Notes under the pieces: model-generated
Seen by the model: the letters and a program-made list of their open reading frames with translations, nothing else
What the model was told of the DNA's origin: nothing
Database searches by the model: none
Program-made: the position numbers and the translations under genes
From: Kappaphycus alvarezii
Lineage: Eukaryota; Rhodophyta; Florideophyceae; Gigartinales; Solieriaceae
Direction of reading: 5' to 3'
DNA length: 64,000 nt
NCBI GenBank assembly: GCA_002205965.3
Contig: NADL03000098.1
Coordinates: 62,001 to 126,000 of the forward strand
Shown here: piece after piece, positions 36,817 through 47,388 of the stretch
How the letters are laid out: each line of letters starts with the position of its first letter
Numbering within the stretch: position 1 is the first letter of the stretch

Positions 36817-38877
36817 CTAATTATGACAGAAGTGGACATCGCGTAAGTGATTTTGAAAGCAGTTACGTCCTGTCTCTGAATGGCATATCCAAACCTCTTT
36901 GTTCAGTTTCAGGCACTCAGAGCAGAGAAATTTGGACTTCTTGTCAGATTTGCAAATTTTGCATCTGCTTTGAAACGCCGCTTTCGTTGGGGCCCCATTG
37001 GCTCCTTTGCGCCTTTTCACTGTGGGCACCAGGTGGATTCCAGTACCGCAGGCCAATGAGGGAACAGAATCCTCTGGAACGTCAATGTCAGATCTGCGGA
37101 GGCCAATAGCATCAAATGAATTGTCAATGAGTTGCTCTGCAAGTTTTGCATAAAAATCTTTTTGAGACATGCAATTTCTTGCACCCATCAAACCCTTGTA
37201 TAGAAGCCATGAGTCAACGATGCAAATTGCAAGCAAAGATGTATTAACCCTCAACGACCAATCATTGACTTCGAATTTCTTCTCCAATCCAAGATCATCT
37301 TGTCTGCATCTGTTATGCCTGTCAATCTGGGAGCACGTTTGATAATATGTGCTGACAACCGCTGGAACTGGAATTTCCATTTCCACAAGTAGCGTTTCAT
37401 TACCAGCAGATCTCCAACGAGACCTTCTGATAGGCTCTGACGGAAGTGTTGTACCGGAGGTGCTGACAAAGTATCTTCTGTCTCTATCCATCCACAGAAC
37501 GGCCATCATAGAAGGGTGGCTTTCCGTCCTCGGACTTACCATACAGATATGATCTCCGCGCCTGAAAGTTCCAGCCCTGACAAAAATGACATAGGAAACT
37601 GCCTTGTCGCATTCTTGACGACACCTGTAAACCTCAGTCCATATTCAAAAAGCGCATTTGCTGTGGCCACAGAAGCAAATGCAGAGTCTGCACAGACAAG
37701 TCGATTCGAATGAAACCAAGGCTCTGTAAGGCGAAGAACAATAGCAGTACCATGAGGGAAATTTGACTCGTAACGCCGATTACTGCTGTCAGATGCTGAC
37801 AAAACAATCTCCAAATTCAATACAATGCCACTGACACCGCAGCACGCAGTCTTGATCTCACATCCGTTTTCAGGCTTACGGTCCATGGCGACATAGTGCG
37901 GTAGTCCTTCTGACATCCAATCCCCCCATTCCGTACCAGCGTGACATGCTTTCATCCACGCAAATTCTCTCCGATGGCGAAAAACTTGACCTCCTATGCC
38001 GTTTTATGGCCTCCACGAATCCGCTGACCAAAGACCATCTTCTGTCAGTGCTTTCAGTTTCAGTGTAGCGGCTGAATGTAATACATGAAACCAGTGCTTC
38101 GAAACGGTTCCTCGAAATGATTTTTCCAAAAGCCGCCAATGGAATGTATTTGGATGTAGACTGTGTACTCCAAAGTGACCTTCTGCTTGTAAACTCGAAT
38201 CTGCATAGCAATATGAGAATTCCAAAAAACTTTAGAATTTCACCAGCTGTTGTACGCATGTGCCCACCATTAGCGAGTTTCCGGTTTGTAAGTTCGGTAA
38301 TTGTGGAAAGGTGTTCGACGGGAAACATGCAAAGGAAAAAATCATACGGGGTCTTCTCATACTCGGTATGACCTTGTATGTACGTGTTCCCTGCTGGACC
38401 AATTACCTTCCATGGCCGATATGCCGTTGATCCATTCAACGGTAATACTACCTCCTGATTGGTCCAAATTTTTCCATGCACTTCTTTGCATACCCCTCCT
38501 ACTCCGGCCATCCCATTGGCTTCTTCTCGAGGTTCTTCAACAGAAGGTTGACGATTCGGTAGCTCGACCTCAGCAGCAGTTGTCTCCATTTCATTGGACG
38601 TTGCGAGGCCACCTTCAGATGCTTCTCCTGGCTTGATGTTGACGAGTTTCAAGCTGACGCGCTTTGTCCTGTCCTGAATGGACCAGTCTGCGGTGACCGA
38701 AGTCTGACGTCTTCCGGTAGATGTGTCAACTTCGATGCTGACCACGGTTCCGTTGACGCGCTTACTTCTCCAAAGGGAACCGAATAGTCGCTTACACTCA
38801 GCCGCTGACGTGACAAGGGTTGCGCGAGTGTTGACAAGGTTTCCGGGCTGTTGACGGGGGTCAGTTGGATTTGACAT
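36817..38877 (-). CDS. piggyBac-like transposase (DDE_Tnp_1_7), two frame changes
   Basis: Cut-and-paste transposase of about 660 residues. It starts MSNPTDPRQQPGN at 38877, with an N-terminal region of ~170 residues, then YDFFLCMFPVEHLSTI and GEILKFFGILILL. The catalytic Asp residues are in CVDESMSRWYG (codon 37954-37956), VCADSAFASV (37686-37688) and CSQIDRHNR (37321-37323). The C-terminal Cys/His-rich zinc domain (CKICKSDKKSKFLCSECL, then NHLRDVH) ends at about 36817. All key residues are present. The reading changes frame near 37900-37920 and near 37545, so it is inactive as written or has two sequence errors. It is the best-kept transposon gene in the window. Confidence 0.9.
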
Positions 38878-39050
38878 TTTTGGTTAAATTTTTCGATGTT
38901 GACAAACTTGTTGTGTGTTCGAATGAACAGTTGAGGAGTAAACTCCGAAGTTTTGCACGGTTGACTACCTAAGGGTGCTATTAGATATGGTGAAAAGCTA
39001 ATGGTGTCATTATGTTAGTTTTTTGTATAAAATCTAGCCGTTAGAAATAT

Positions 39051-39159
39051 GGACTCATATGAGTACATTTGGACTCATATGAGTACAATTGTCCTCTGGA
39101 CACTAGTGTCTATCCGACCACGCTGTCCTCATATGAGGCACGCTTGTCCTCATATAGGA
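39051..39159. repeat. Subterminal palindrome array
   Basis: GGACTCATATGAGTAC at 39051-39066 and again at 39071-39086, GACACTAGTGTC at 39099-39110, CCTCATATGAGG at 39127-39138 and GTCCTCATATAGGAC at 39145-39159. They lie inside the right end of the piggyBac-like element and may be transposase binding sites. Confidence 0.8.
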
Positions 39160-39505
39160 CAATTTCCGTTACATTTTGGAAAGGTAAATGTTTTGGAAGC
39201 CCGAAATTTTTACTGGAAAAAAGGTTTTTTATGTTTAGTTACAGTAGAGTAATTTTACTGTACATGCGCCCTCGTTTCTGAAACCCCCCACGATAATACG
39301 AACTATTTTACCTTCCAAAATGAAGCGTTTTCACAACTTCTTGCGAAGAGCGGAAGCTGGTGAGGGAAAACTGCTCTAGCCTTCACCGAGGTCAACAATC
39401 TTGAAAAGGTTGTTTTGATCGGCCATCTACACTCATGAACTAATGCGGAGGGACAAGAAATGCGCTGAGGTAAAAAAATTTTGTATTGAAAAAGAAGTGC
39501 TAGTA

Positions 39506-39553
39506 GTCCTCATATGAGGACAAGGTCCAATAGACACTAGAGAAAACTAGCGC
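39506..39553. repeat. Right terminal inverted repeat of the piggyBac-like element
   Basis: Perfect palindrome GTCCTCATATGAGGAC (39506-39521), then GTCC, then GACACTAGAG (39533-39542) and AGCGC (39549-39553), mirroring the left end. Confidence 0.7.
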
Positions 39554-40891
39554 CCACCAGGCATCATGTAGATAGGACTGGCCGTTTATGCTGGGTAAGT
39601 GGACAGGGAGTGGCTGCAGCCTTTGCACTTTATGGGGAGTTGCCTTCCCCGCTAAAGTTCTTATGACCCAAACAACCCCACAGTGCGATATTTTCTGGTT
39701 ACTGTACAATGGTCCCCGGAATCACTTGTAGAGTTTCTTGAGTACTTCCAGCGCTGAGTTTTTTACTCAAGATTACTGTACTTGGATTTAGTTTGGATCC
39801 ACAAGTAGTCTTCGATTTGTTTTACCGTGGAGCCCGTGGAGCCCGTGGAGCTCTTTCGGGGGGCTAGGTCGTTTAAAGGTTCGCCTGACCACAATCTCGG
39901 AGGTTTTTGTAAAGCAACCGAGTTTACGTCGGCTTCTGACACCTTAAGTGCGCTCACTATCGACAGGGGGGAAATGAGGGGGTAGTTTACGTAATTTGCA
40001 TGATAACATTGCCAATGTTTCCGTGCCCCTCACAGCCACGTTCCTCGCAATGTCGGTAAGCATGACGTATGCGTCTGGGAGCCAACAGCCATGGGTAGAT
40101 ATTGGTACAGGCACAAGCCTACCTCTGACGAAAGCTGTAAGGAGATAGTGGCGCCAAATTTGAATCTTTTAAGTGTTAAGAGAGGTTCCAGATTCCCGTA
40201 CTCCCTATTTTCATTAGTTTCGACGGCGCAGTAATATACGCAGACGTAATCCTTTAGCTTTTGCAGTAGGGAACGATTATAACTGGCTTTATTCCCGAAA
40301 CGCAGTTGACTTCCTTATTAAGCATGTCTACCTCCGTTTTTCAAGGTCTGACTTCTAGATCTTGGTAATATCGACGGCTTTGTGAGTTCTACGGATTTAC
40401 AAATGGGTGAGGCGTGCACAAGCTCTGGAGCGATTCTCAAAAAGACTTGCCACTTATCTTTCAAAAAGAATTGGGTACTGCAGCGCATAAAGCTAAAAGA
40501 TGCGAGACCAGAGGTTTTGTACACCTTTGAGAACGGCGTCTTCTTTCTCGTGTTTATCGTCTATTCCATCTGTCCCGTGGTGGTGTATAGCCTGCAGCGG
40601 TTTGCTCTGCGAACACTGCAGGCATAATACGAAAATGCTGATTCGACCATCCCAGCTTGAAATTGGACAATCTAAAGCTGAATAAAGCCAGCTCCCGTTA
40701 TTCAGCACACTCGCAGTGGACGGATTCGATGTGTATATAACGAGGATGTGCTGAATGGAGAGGTTTAGCTCTGGTTGTCCCATGGACAAATTACTTTCTA
40801 TGTTACAATTGCTTTGAGCAATGATTTTGTACGTCTCTGCTGCACCTCGCATTGGCTGTTCTTTAGTAAGGTGTAATTTAAGCATATAAAC
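39554..40891. other. Non-coding
   Basis: A small (GGAGCCCGT)3 run at about 39826-39852. A 157-codon minus-strand frame (40966-40493) reads through the repeat boxes and shows no family, so I do not call it a gene. Confidence 0.5.
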
Positions 40892-40933
40892 CGAATATAA
40901 CTTCCAGGAGTAAAACACCGAATCCTTTCCCCC
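40892..40933 (+). repeat. 45-bp box, copy a
   Basis: Contains CTTCCAGGAGTAAAACACC followed by CCTTTCCCCCT. Very close to the copy at 49.0 kb. Confidence 0.8.
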
Positions 40934-40950
40934 TGTATGCATCAGTGCCT

Positions 40951-40985
40951 CTAAGCAGTAAAGCACCCAATCTTTTCTCCCTTTG
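40951..40985 (+). repeat. 45-bp box, copy b (degenerate)
   Basis: CAGTAAAGCACCCAATC, then TTTTCTCCCTTTGGG, about 57 bp after copy a in the same orientation. Confidence 0.55.
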
Positions 40986-41223
40986 GGTATGGCAACTGCA
41001 GCTGAATGTCAATGCTTGTTTCCGGCTAGGCTTGTACTATTATGATGGCGTATCAAAGTATACGAACCAGCCTTTTAGCTGAATACTGTGGTCTACTCGG
41101 CTCTTTCTCAGAGTCGGTAACGGGAAGTCTGAAACCTTTTAGGGTTTGACCTCCATTGGGCATTTTAGCGCACGGTAAAAAATACAGTGGTGCTACTACC
41201 GAGGTTGAACAGACCCCCTTCTC

Positions 41224-41463
41224 CTAAGCTAGAAGTGCAGGAACGGATACCGGCGGTCGGGTTGGTGTGGATTTATTGAGAATGCGAATATGCGCATAGT
41301 GCTTCTGAATGAATTCCACTTTGCATGAACGGTTGAGTGGCGTTGACTCTGGTAGTGCATACTCTAAAAGTTGGTCTGCCAAACAAACGCACCACTGCAA
41401 CTCCTCAAGCGATAAGTACAGCAGCAAAGGGGTCGGAAGATCCCTCCAATGTAACCTCGGCAA
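41224..41463 (-). CDS. Hypothetical small ORF
   Basis: About 80 codons, extendable upstream in frame (YTRSFLTHFYIALPRLHWRD). It is leucine-rich (LPTPLLLYLSLEELQ), unlike random translation, but no family is recognised and there is no ATG near the frame start. Possibly an exon or a remnant. Confidence 0.2.
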   Translation of the reverse strand: MPRLHWRDLPTPLLLYLSLEELQWCVCLADQLLEYALPESTPLNRSCKVEFIQKHYAHIRILNKSTPTRPPVSVPALLA

Positions 41464-43046
41464 GGCGATATAAAAATGGGTTAAAAAACTCCTAGTGTAA
41501 GCGATGCACTCTCAGACGGCGACGGCGACAGCGACGGGGACGATTGTGCGGAGTGAGGGACCCTGGGTGACAGCAGCAGGACAGCGGCAGCCATCCTGGT
41601 AGAACCCCTCACTTGCTGTCGAAGAGATAGCTAGGTTGAATGCAGGAAAGTATGCTTAGTATTGGTGAGCCTGATCGAGGAGAACGATACGAGTTGCACT
41701 AGGGGCGGGGGTAACATTTGAGACGAAACGGCAAAAGCCAAAATGGATACAAGGAGAGCGAAAAGAGGTTGATGCTTGGCGCCCGCGATCAGTATGGCTC
41801 CGGGACCGATCCCTGCAAAGCAAAGATTGAAAGAGATCAGTGGCAGAAGTTGAAAAGACAGGAGCCTATTGCAGCGCTTACAGTGTTTTTATTTTTAACG
41901 AGAGTTTACTGTATGGACAAGTTTGATCGGATCAGTAATGGAAGCAAAATTTAAAATTGGGAAAAAGGGGGGTTTCTTCAATGAGATGTATGGATTGGCT
42001 GGAACCCATTTGGAATTGCAAATCTGCATGTCATATTAAATACATGTAGCGATGGTCGAAGCAGTGTACAAACCATTGGTGTCGAATGCAAGCACCAGCA
42101 CAGTCTACCAGAAAGTCGATGGGAGGCCAACCAGCAGACAAGCAGCGTTAGGAGTTACTGCCAACGCCGAGTTTCGGTGTAGAAGAATATTGCATTCTGA
42201 TTTCAAGAACGAGAGCAAATATTTTTGAGCGGGGAGCAAGACGGGGATCACTTGATTTGCCTGTAAGTAGAGGTGTTTTGAGGGATGCGAAGGACGTTGT
42301 TTGCGCTGCAAAACATGTGGACGTTTGCCTTTACTCGGAAATTCGTAGCAACAAGGAAAGGCTACTTTATAAAGAAAGCCAAACCGCACCTTTCAAATAC
42401 TAAAGCAAATCGATCCCAATTTAAACATTGTGATACTGTACATCCCTAACTTTATAACCATTCTGATTTTCCAAAGTCGAACACTTTGTCACAAGTGTGT
42501 TACGTCAGGGCTCGTTCATTATTATTCCAAGCTTACAAGTGTACACGCATCGGCTTTGTGGTAAGTTGAGAACATGTTTCGGTCATTTGGGCGAGGATGC
42601 GCTGTTAATATACAGGTTTCCTGAGGTTGTTGTGAGGGCAGGTGGCTTGCAATTGAAACATAACGATTGAGTGCAAAAGTTGAGGCGCTGATACGTTTAT
42701 CCAGAGGAGAGGGGCAGTCTGGTCTCGAAAAGAATAAGAGGAACAAAAGTTGGCGGCAAGATGGGGGAGCAATGGCAAAGAATGTGCTACCCCTCGGTAA
42801 TGCCTGGACATGGCCACAAATTTGTAGTCGAATTGAAAATGAGTTCATTGTCTACTTTATACTTTTGTGGAATTTTAGGGGGCGTCTTTATTGCCATTGA
42901 TGTTTACAGTTGTGGGTTGGAAAAGGAATAATTCCGGGCAGCAGGGGCAGCAGGTGGCATGTGCGCACGGATGTGGAATTGGGGAATTTTGTTTTTTCAC
43001 TTTTTGAAGTGAGAGAGATATTTACTCATTACTTATCTAGCTAGAG
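41464..43046. other. Non-coding
   Basis: A GACGGC-type low-complexity patch at 41515-41550. The other ORFs have no protein-like pattern. Confidence 0.5.
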
Positions 43047-43087
43047 TAAGAGCAATGTACAGTACAGTACAGTACAGTACAGTATGT
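43047..43087. repeat. (ACAGT)n pentanucleotide run
   Basis: At least six perfect ACAGT units, the same pentamer as in the clusters near 10 kb, about 540 bp before the coiled-coil gene. Confidence 0.9.
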
Positions 43088-43145
43088 ACGTATCGAAAGT
43101 ATACGTAAAGATCCATCCGTACAATACTGTTCGTTATGAGATCAA

Positions 43146-43174
43146 ATATACTGTACTGTACTGTACAGTACTGT
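43146..43174. repeat. TACTGTAC palindrome cluster
   Basis: TACTGTACTGTACTGTACAG and onward, about 460 bp upstream of the ATG at 43631. Confidence 0.85.
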
Positions 43175-43630
43175 TCCCTCAAAGAAATAAATGCGTACAG
43201 TATTGCTTGTACAGCAAGGTGGCACTGGCGAAAGTATGAATTTCCAATGGAGTTGCCGCCTTTTATTTACTGTCGGACAGAGTGTTCCCGCCATAATATT
43301 GTTACGGCAGTGATGCCAGTCGACGAGTCTGCCTGTTCAATGCGGTGCGGAATACAGTGAGAGAGGATGGATGCAGGCACGCCAGGCACTGCAGGCGGCA
43401 GCCGTAAGAGGAAAGCCCGGCTTTGAAACATAAAAACCTTTTGTTCCGTTGAGATGCAAGCCAGCTAAACAGAGTGGCAACCAGTCCAACCGCACTATCC
43501 ACATCCGTACTACTCCGACATCCCCAACAAGTAACAATCGGCAATATAAAACCCAATCCTCGCTCCCTACTCGCCTCGCTCCCGATGCCCACCCACCCCT
43601 CACCACAGCCCCCTACCACTGCTACCCATC

Positions 43631-44310
43631 ATGCCTTTCTCAAAGCTCCTTTCCCCAAAGTCAAAACTCTCCTCTCGTTCCCCGACCCACATCAACCCCA
43701 CTCCCAACGTCCCACCCCGCAAACTTCTCCCCCCACCCATGAATCCTCCCTGCCCATCTTTCGTTTTTCCCGTCGACCACGCTCTACCACTCACAGCAGC
43801 CCCACCAGCCCCTCCAACCCTCACTCTCCCGCACCCAAACCACCTCCCAGCGCGCATACGCTTCCGCCTCCTCCGGCAGACTCACCGCCACCCAATTCCG
43901 CCCTCGCCTCGCCGTCCAATCCGTCCCAGGTCCTGTCTCCGATCTGCAACTCGAAAGATCCCGCTCCATGCTATCCCCGACGATTTCAAAAAGAAAGACA
44001 AACCACATCACTCCCTCAACCAACAGCTCACCCGTTTAAAAAAGGACCACAACCTCAAGGACAACAACTCTCCATCCTCACCAAAGAGCTCCAAACCTGC
44101 AAGCAACACCTCGCCGCACTCCGCACCGAACGTGACGCCCTGGTCGCAAAGTTGACCCAACTCTTGCAAAACGGCACACCAAACACCCTCGCAACTACAA
44201 AACAGACCCACCCCACCCACCACCCACCCACCCGCCATCCCAAACCCTCAAAACCCCCCATTCGGAACCCACCGGCACCGCATCCACGCCTCATAACCTC
44301 CCGCCCACCG
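43631..44310 (+). CDS. Proline-rich coiled-coil protein, frame-broken
   Basis: No known family. The likely ATG at 43631 gives MPFSKLLSPKSKLSS and a Pro/Ser-rich stretch. Protein-like sequence continues in other frames: TSQRAYASASSGRLTATQF and VSDLQLERSRSMLS (about 43850-43970), DDFKKKDKPHHSLNQQLTRL (about 43980-44040), then a coiled coil LTKELQTCKQHLAALRTERD ending AKLTQLLQNG (about 44080-44175). A Pro/His/Thr-rich tail follows. The coiled coil has Leu/Ala at heptad spacing. At least three frame changes are needed, as in the other host genes. Codon use (C at third positions) matches the 10-11 kb gene. It could be a cytoskeletal or scaffold protein, but I cannot say. Confidence 0.5.
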
Positions 44311-44539
44311 AATCCCCCCATCGCATCCTACAAACCAACTCCCCCAATCCACCCTCACCCACACCCACTCTCAAAATATCACTACCTTGCCTACAAAGCC
44401 CAGCGCATTCGCAGCCCCATTCAACGCTTACTGCGCCGCCCTCACGCCCGTGACACCCGTTGTGACACCGCCACCGCGGAGCGGCCCGCAGACAATGCAC
44501 GTGCTTTCACGGCGTTCAGGTCGCAGGGAATCGTGTGAA

Positions 44540-47028
44540 TGACCCATGCGCACTGCCCGTTGTGCGTCATGTGGCTGCTGATACAGCCGCGACTGCGTCC
44601 GCGCCACACGTTTGATGACTCGTGCTTGAGGGTCGCATGGCGGTGGAATTTTGTGTGTGGTGTGGTTTTTCGAGTTTGTGTTTTGTCTTTGTGTGTTGTT
44701 CTGCACTTGTCTCGTAGCAATGTTGCGAGGCAGGTGACTTTGTCCTCTTGAATGGGGGAGGACACAGGACCAACCTTGCTAGTGATGACGTGGCGGATAT
44801 TACTGTATGCTGGTTGACGATGAAAAATGGCTACTTGCACATGAGAGGGTTTGGTGGTGAAATGTAATCGTGGGACGCGTCTGCTGTTTCCTGTGCCTTT
44901 GTTCAGCCTCATGCGCGCCGTCGTCAGGACTTTCCGTTTCCGTTTGTTAAGCCTCGTAGATTCCTCTGCACCATGGGAGTGAGAACAATAGTGGGCTTTC
45001 AAGAGCCCGGCTTTAAATGGGCCATCGTTACTGTTGTTGAGCACTTGAAAAGTATGTGTGCTTCAGGTGAGGTTCCGCTTGATATAGTACTCGTAAACAT
45101 GTTGCCTTGTTGTGATTGCGTACTAACCATGATCTATACACTCCTTGCGATTCCCGAGCAACGGCAGATTTATCCCTCTATGGCAAAGGCAACACGGTAT
45201 CAATCTCATTTGGTCCTTTGTCAGACCGCCTCCAAAGTCAAAGGCGCAGGCAGGTAAGCAAGGAACGAATGTTACATGCACAGCCTAACATGCGCGATGC
45301 AGCTGCACGTCAGCTGCAGGGGCAATAATGGATTAAGAGCTGGACTTTGAACAATAGGGAAAATTAAACTCGATATAACACTGAGAAGCTGTTTTTGTGT
45401 ATGCAGCAATGAATCAAGGGATGCCCTACGAATTTCTCGCGCGTTCTACCGCTGCTACTGGACTTTTAGAGTTGCGCAGGGTTCGGAGACAGTGCAAACG
45501 ACGGCGAAATACCCGCATGTTCAAACAGCACCATCTTCATTTATCATTACGGCCTTCTTGCAATTCTTGCGTCAAGTTAACGCTAATTCCGGGCATAACG
45601 TCATTCACTAAGATTCACCGAGTTGGCTCGGAGCGGCCAAAACTCTTGTTATGTGTATCTCTCACTAATCAAATGCTCTAGCGCGGTAACCTTGACGCCG
45701 TGCTGACTTCTGAGGCTGGATCTCGCCAGACTTGGAGCCTGATTCAAGTGAGGCAGCAAATGTTTGATGTGATCCCATTCAATGCTTCATTCACAAGTGG
45801 ACATTTGCATCAGCGTCAAGCGTTGGGCACGAGAGAATTAAAAACCAAACGCCAAACGAGTTTTCAGAGACTTGTCAATAGTACATTCATGGCTTTGCAC
45901 TCAGATACGTTCAAAGCGGAATAGGAGGGGGGTTTATTGCGAGACTTGGGAGGGCTGTAAACGGGGAAGTTGAGCATTTCGTCACGGAATACGTTCAAAG
46001 TAATTGTAATCTTTACAACCCCGCGGTGACGGAGGGGGGGCTGGAAAAAGGATATTTTCCGCTCAGTTGAAGACTAACCAGCAGTTACGCGAGGCCTGCT
46101 AAATGACAATGGTTCAAAATGGCGGCCGGTGAGAACAAAGTCCATTGAAGAACATCAAAGGGCGAATTCAAAAGGAAATGGAAATGAAGCCAATGTCTTG
46201 CACTTTGACATAATGCGTCTCGAGACGAGGACACATGGCTTTACGTTACCGCGAGAAAAACATCGGACATTAGTCAACATTTAATAAAAGCGTATGTTTG
46301 TTCGTTGATCAGACAATAAGGCTGCAGAAATATGATCATTTCTTTTCTCTTTTCATAGTCTCTCATGTTAAGATGCTACTCGAGACGTTTTTCAATCATA
46401 CACAGCAGGGCTTTATTTCTTTAAAGTAATCACAGGGCCTTCTGTTGATAGAAATCTACGCCTCGAATAAACTCAAAACCGTCAAGGTGTTTGGAACGAT
46501 ATCATAGCGAACCTCGCAAATGATCCACATGAGCTACACTGCAAGGCAAAACTGTCACTCTGAAATCGTGGGAAACCTCACTGCTATTAATGTCGAGGGT
46601 CCAGTGAGAGAGTGAACTTTTACTGCATTAATATCGAGGGTCCAGCGCAGGAACCGACCATGTTGCTAGCAAAGTGCTAACCGGGTGGTCCACGTCGGCC
46701 ACGTGAAAACACTCCTCTCAGAGAACTTTCCAAAAAGGCACAAGCGTTCAAATTTGCAAAATGAAAGGTGTCCAACGTGGAACCGTGCTTAGTTATCTGC
46801 GTGGCTGTCAGTTATTGATCTACTGTACGACCCCATCAGGGAATTGGACGTCTTTACTTCGGCGACGGGTTATGTAAGTGCAACGTGCAGGGTCATTGGG
46901 ACACCATGATCAGGCTATCGGTAGGGAAAGCGCCTGTGTGTTGCGAGGCTCGGAAAATTATCGAGACGGCACATGTGGAACAGATTGCGTTGCTTGATTT
47001 CTGATGCAGGCGACACTTCACTCTCCCA
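44540..47028. other. Non-coding, one small direct repeat
   Basis: ORFs here (for example 45044-44442 - and 45397-45681 +) have no recognisable family. ATTAATxTCGAGGGTCCAG occurs twice (46586 and 46627), 41 bp apart. GGATATTTTCCGCTCA at about 46051 resembles sequence at about 56809. Confidence 0.5.
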
Positions 47029-47077
47029 GATCCGATATATCTTCCAAGTGTAAAATACCTAAACCTTTCCCTCTTCC
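47029..47077 (+). repeat. 45-bp box, copy c
   Basis: GATCCGATATATCTTCCAAG, then TAAAATACC, then AACCTTTCCC. Located about 310 bp beyond the 3' end of RT element 2. Confidence 0.8.
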
Positions 47078-47388
47078 AGGGGAGCTGCCTCCACGCGTCG
47101 CGATAGTTTCGGCGTGCTCATCGATGGTCTTGGATGATGCGTCCGATGGGGATCCCAATGAATCGAACCCCAGGGGCACAAATTTCAAGCTGAGTCGCCA
47201 ACGTCCAAGGAGTGCCTCTCCGCGGGAAGGATCTTACTTTCCTCGCTAGGTCAGCCATCCTCCGTTTTTCTGCTGGCAGGGTCACCGCCCCCGCAGCGTT
47301 CGTTCCCACTCGCATGGTTGCCTTTTGAAATGGGGAGACGACCGAAACGTCGTACGCTACAGTGAGGGGAGACGGCGTGGAGTGTCCA

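Larger units (their letters stand above)
36291..39553 (-). mobile_element. piggyBac-like DNA transposon, nearly whole
   Basis: A 3.26-kb element with matching inverted ends. GCGCT...CTCTAGTGTC on the left (36291-36305) pairs with GACACTAGAG...AGCGC on the right (39533-39553). A CTCATATGAG palindrome lies just inside each end (36321-36338 and 39506-39521). The transposase fills 36817-38877 on the minus strand. I did not see a clean TTAA at the outer edges, which piggyBac insertions normally have, so the outer limits are uncertain. Confidence 0.75.

Noticed and set aside
39051-39159. CRISPR-like array
   Set aside because: The repeats are short palindromes with uneven short spacing in a eukaryotic transposon end, with no spacers of even length and no cas genes.
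40493-40966. 157-codon minus-strand open frame
   Set aside because: It reads straight through copies a and b of the dispersed box and shows no protein family.
44442-45044. 200-codon minus-strand open frame
   Set aside because: Composition follows local base bias, no motif is recognisable, and it partly overlaps the coiled-coil gene's end.
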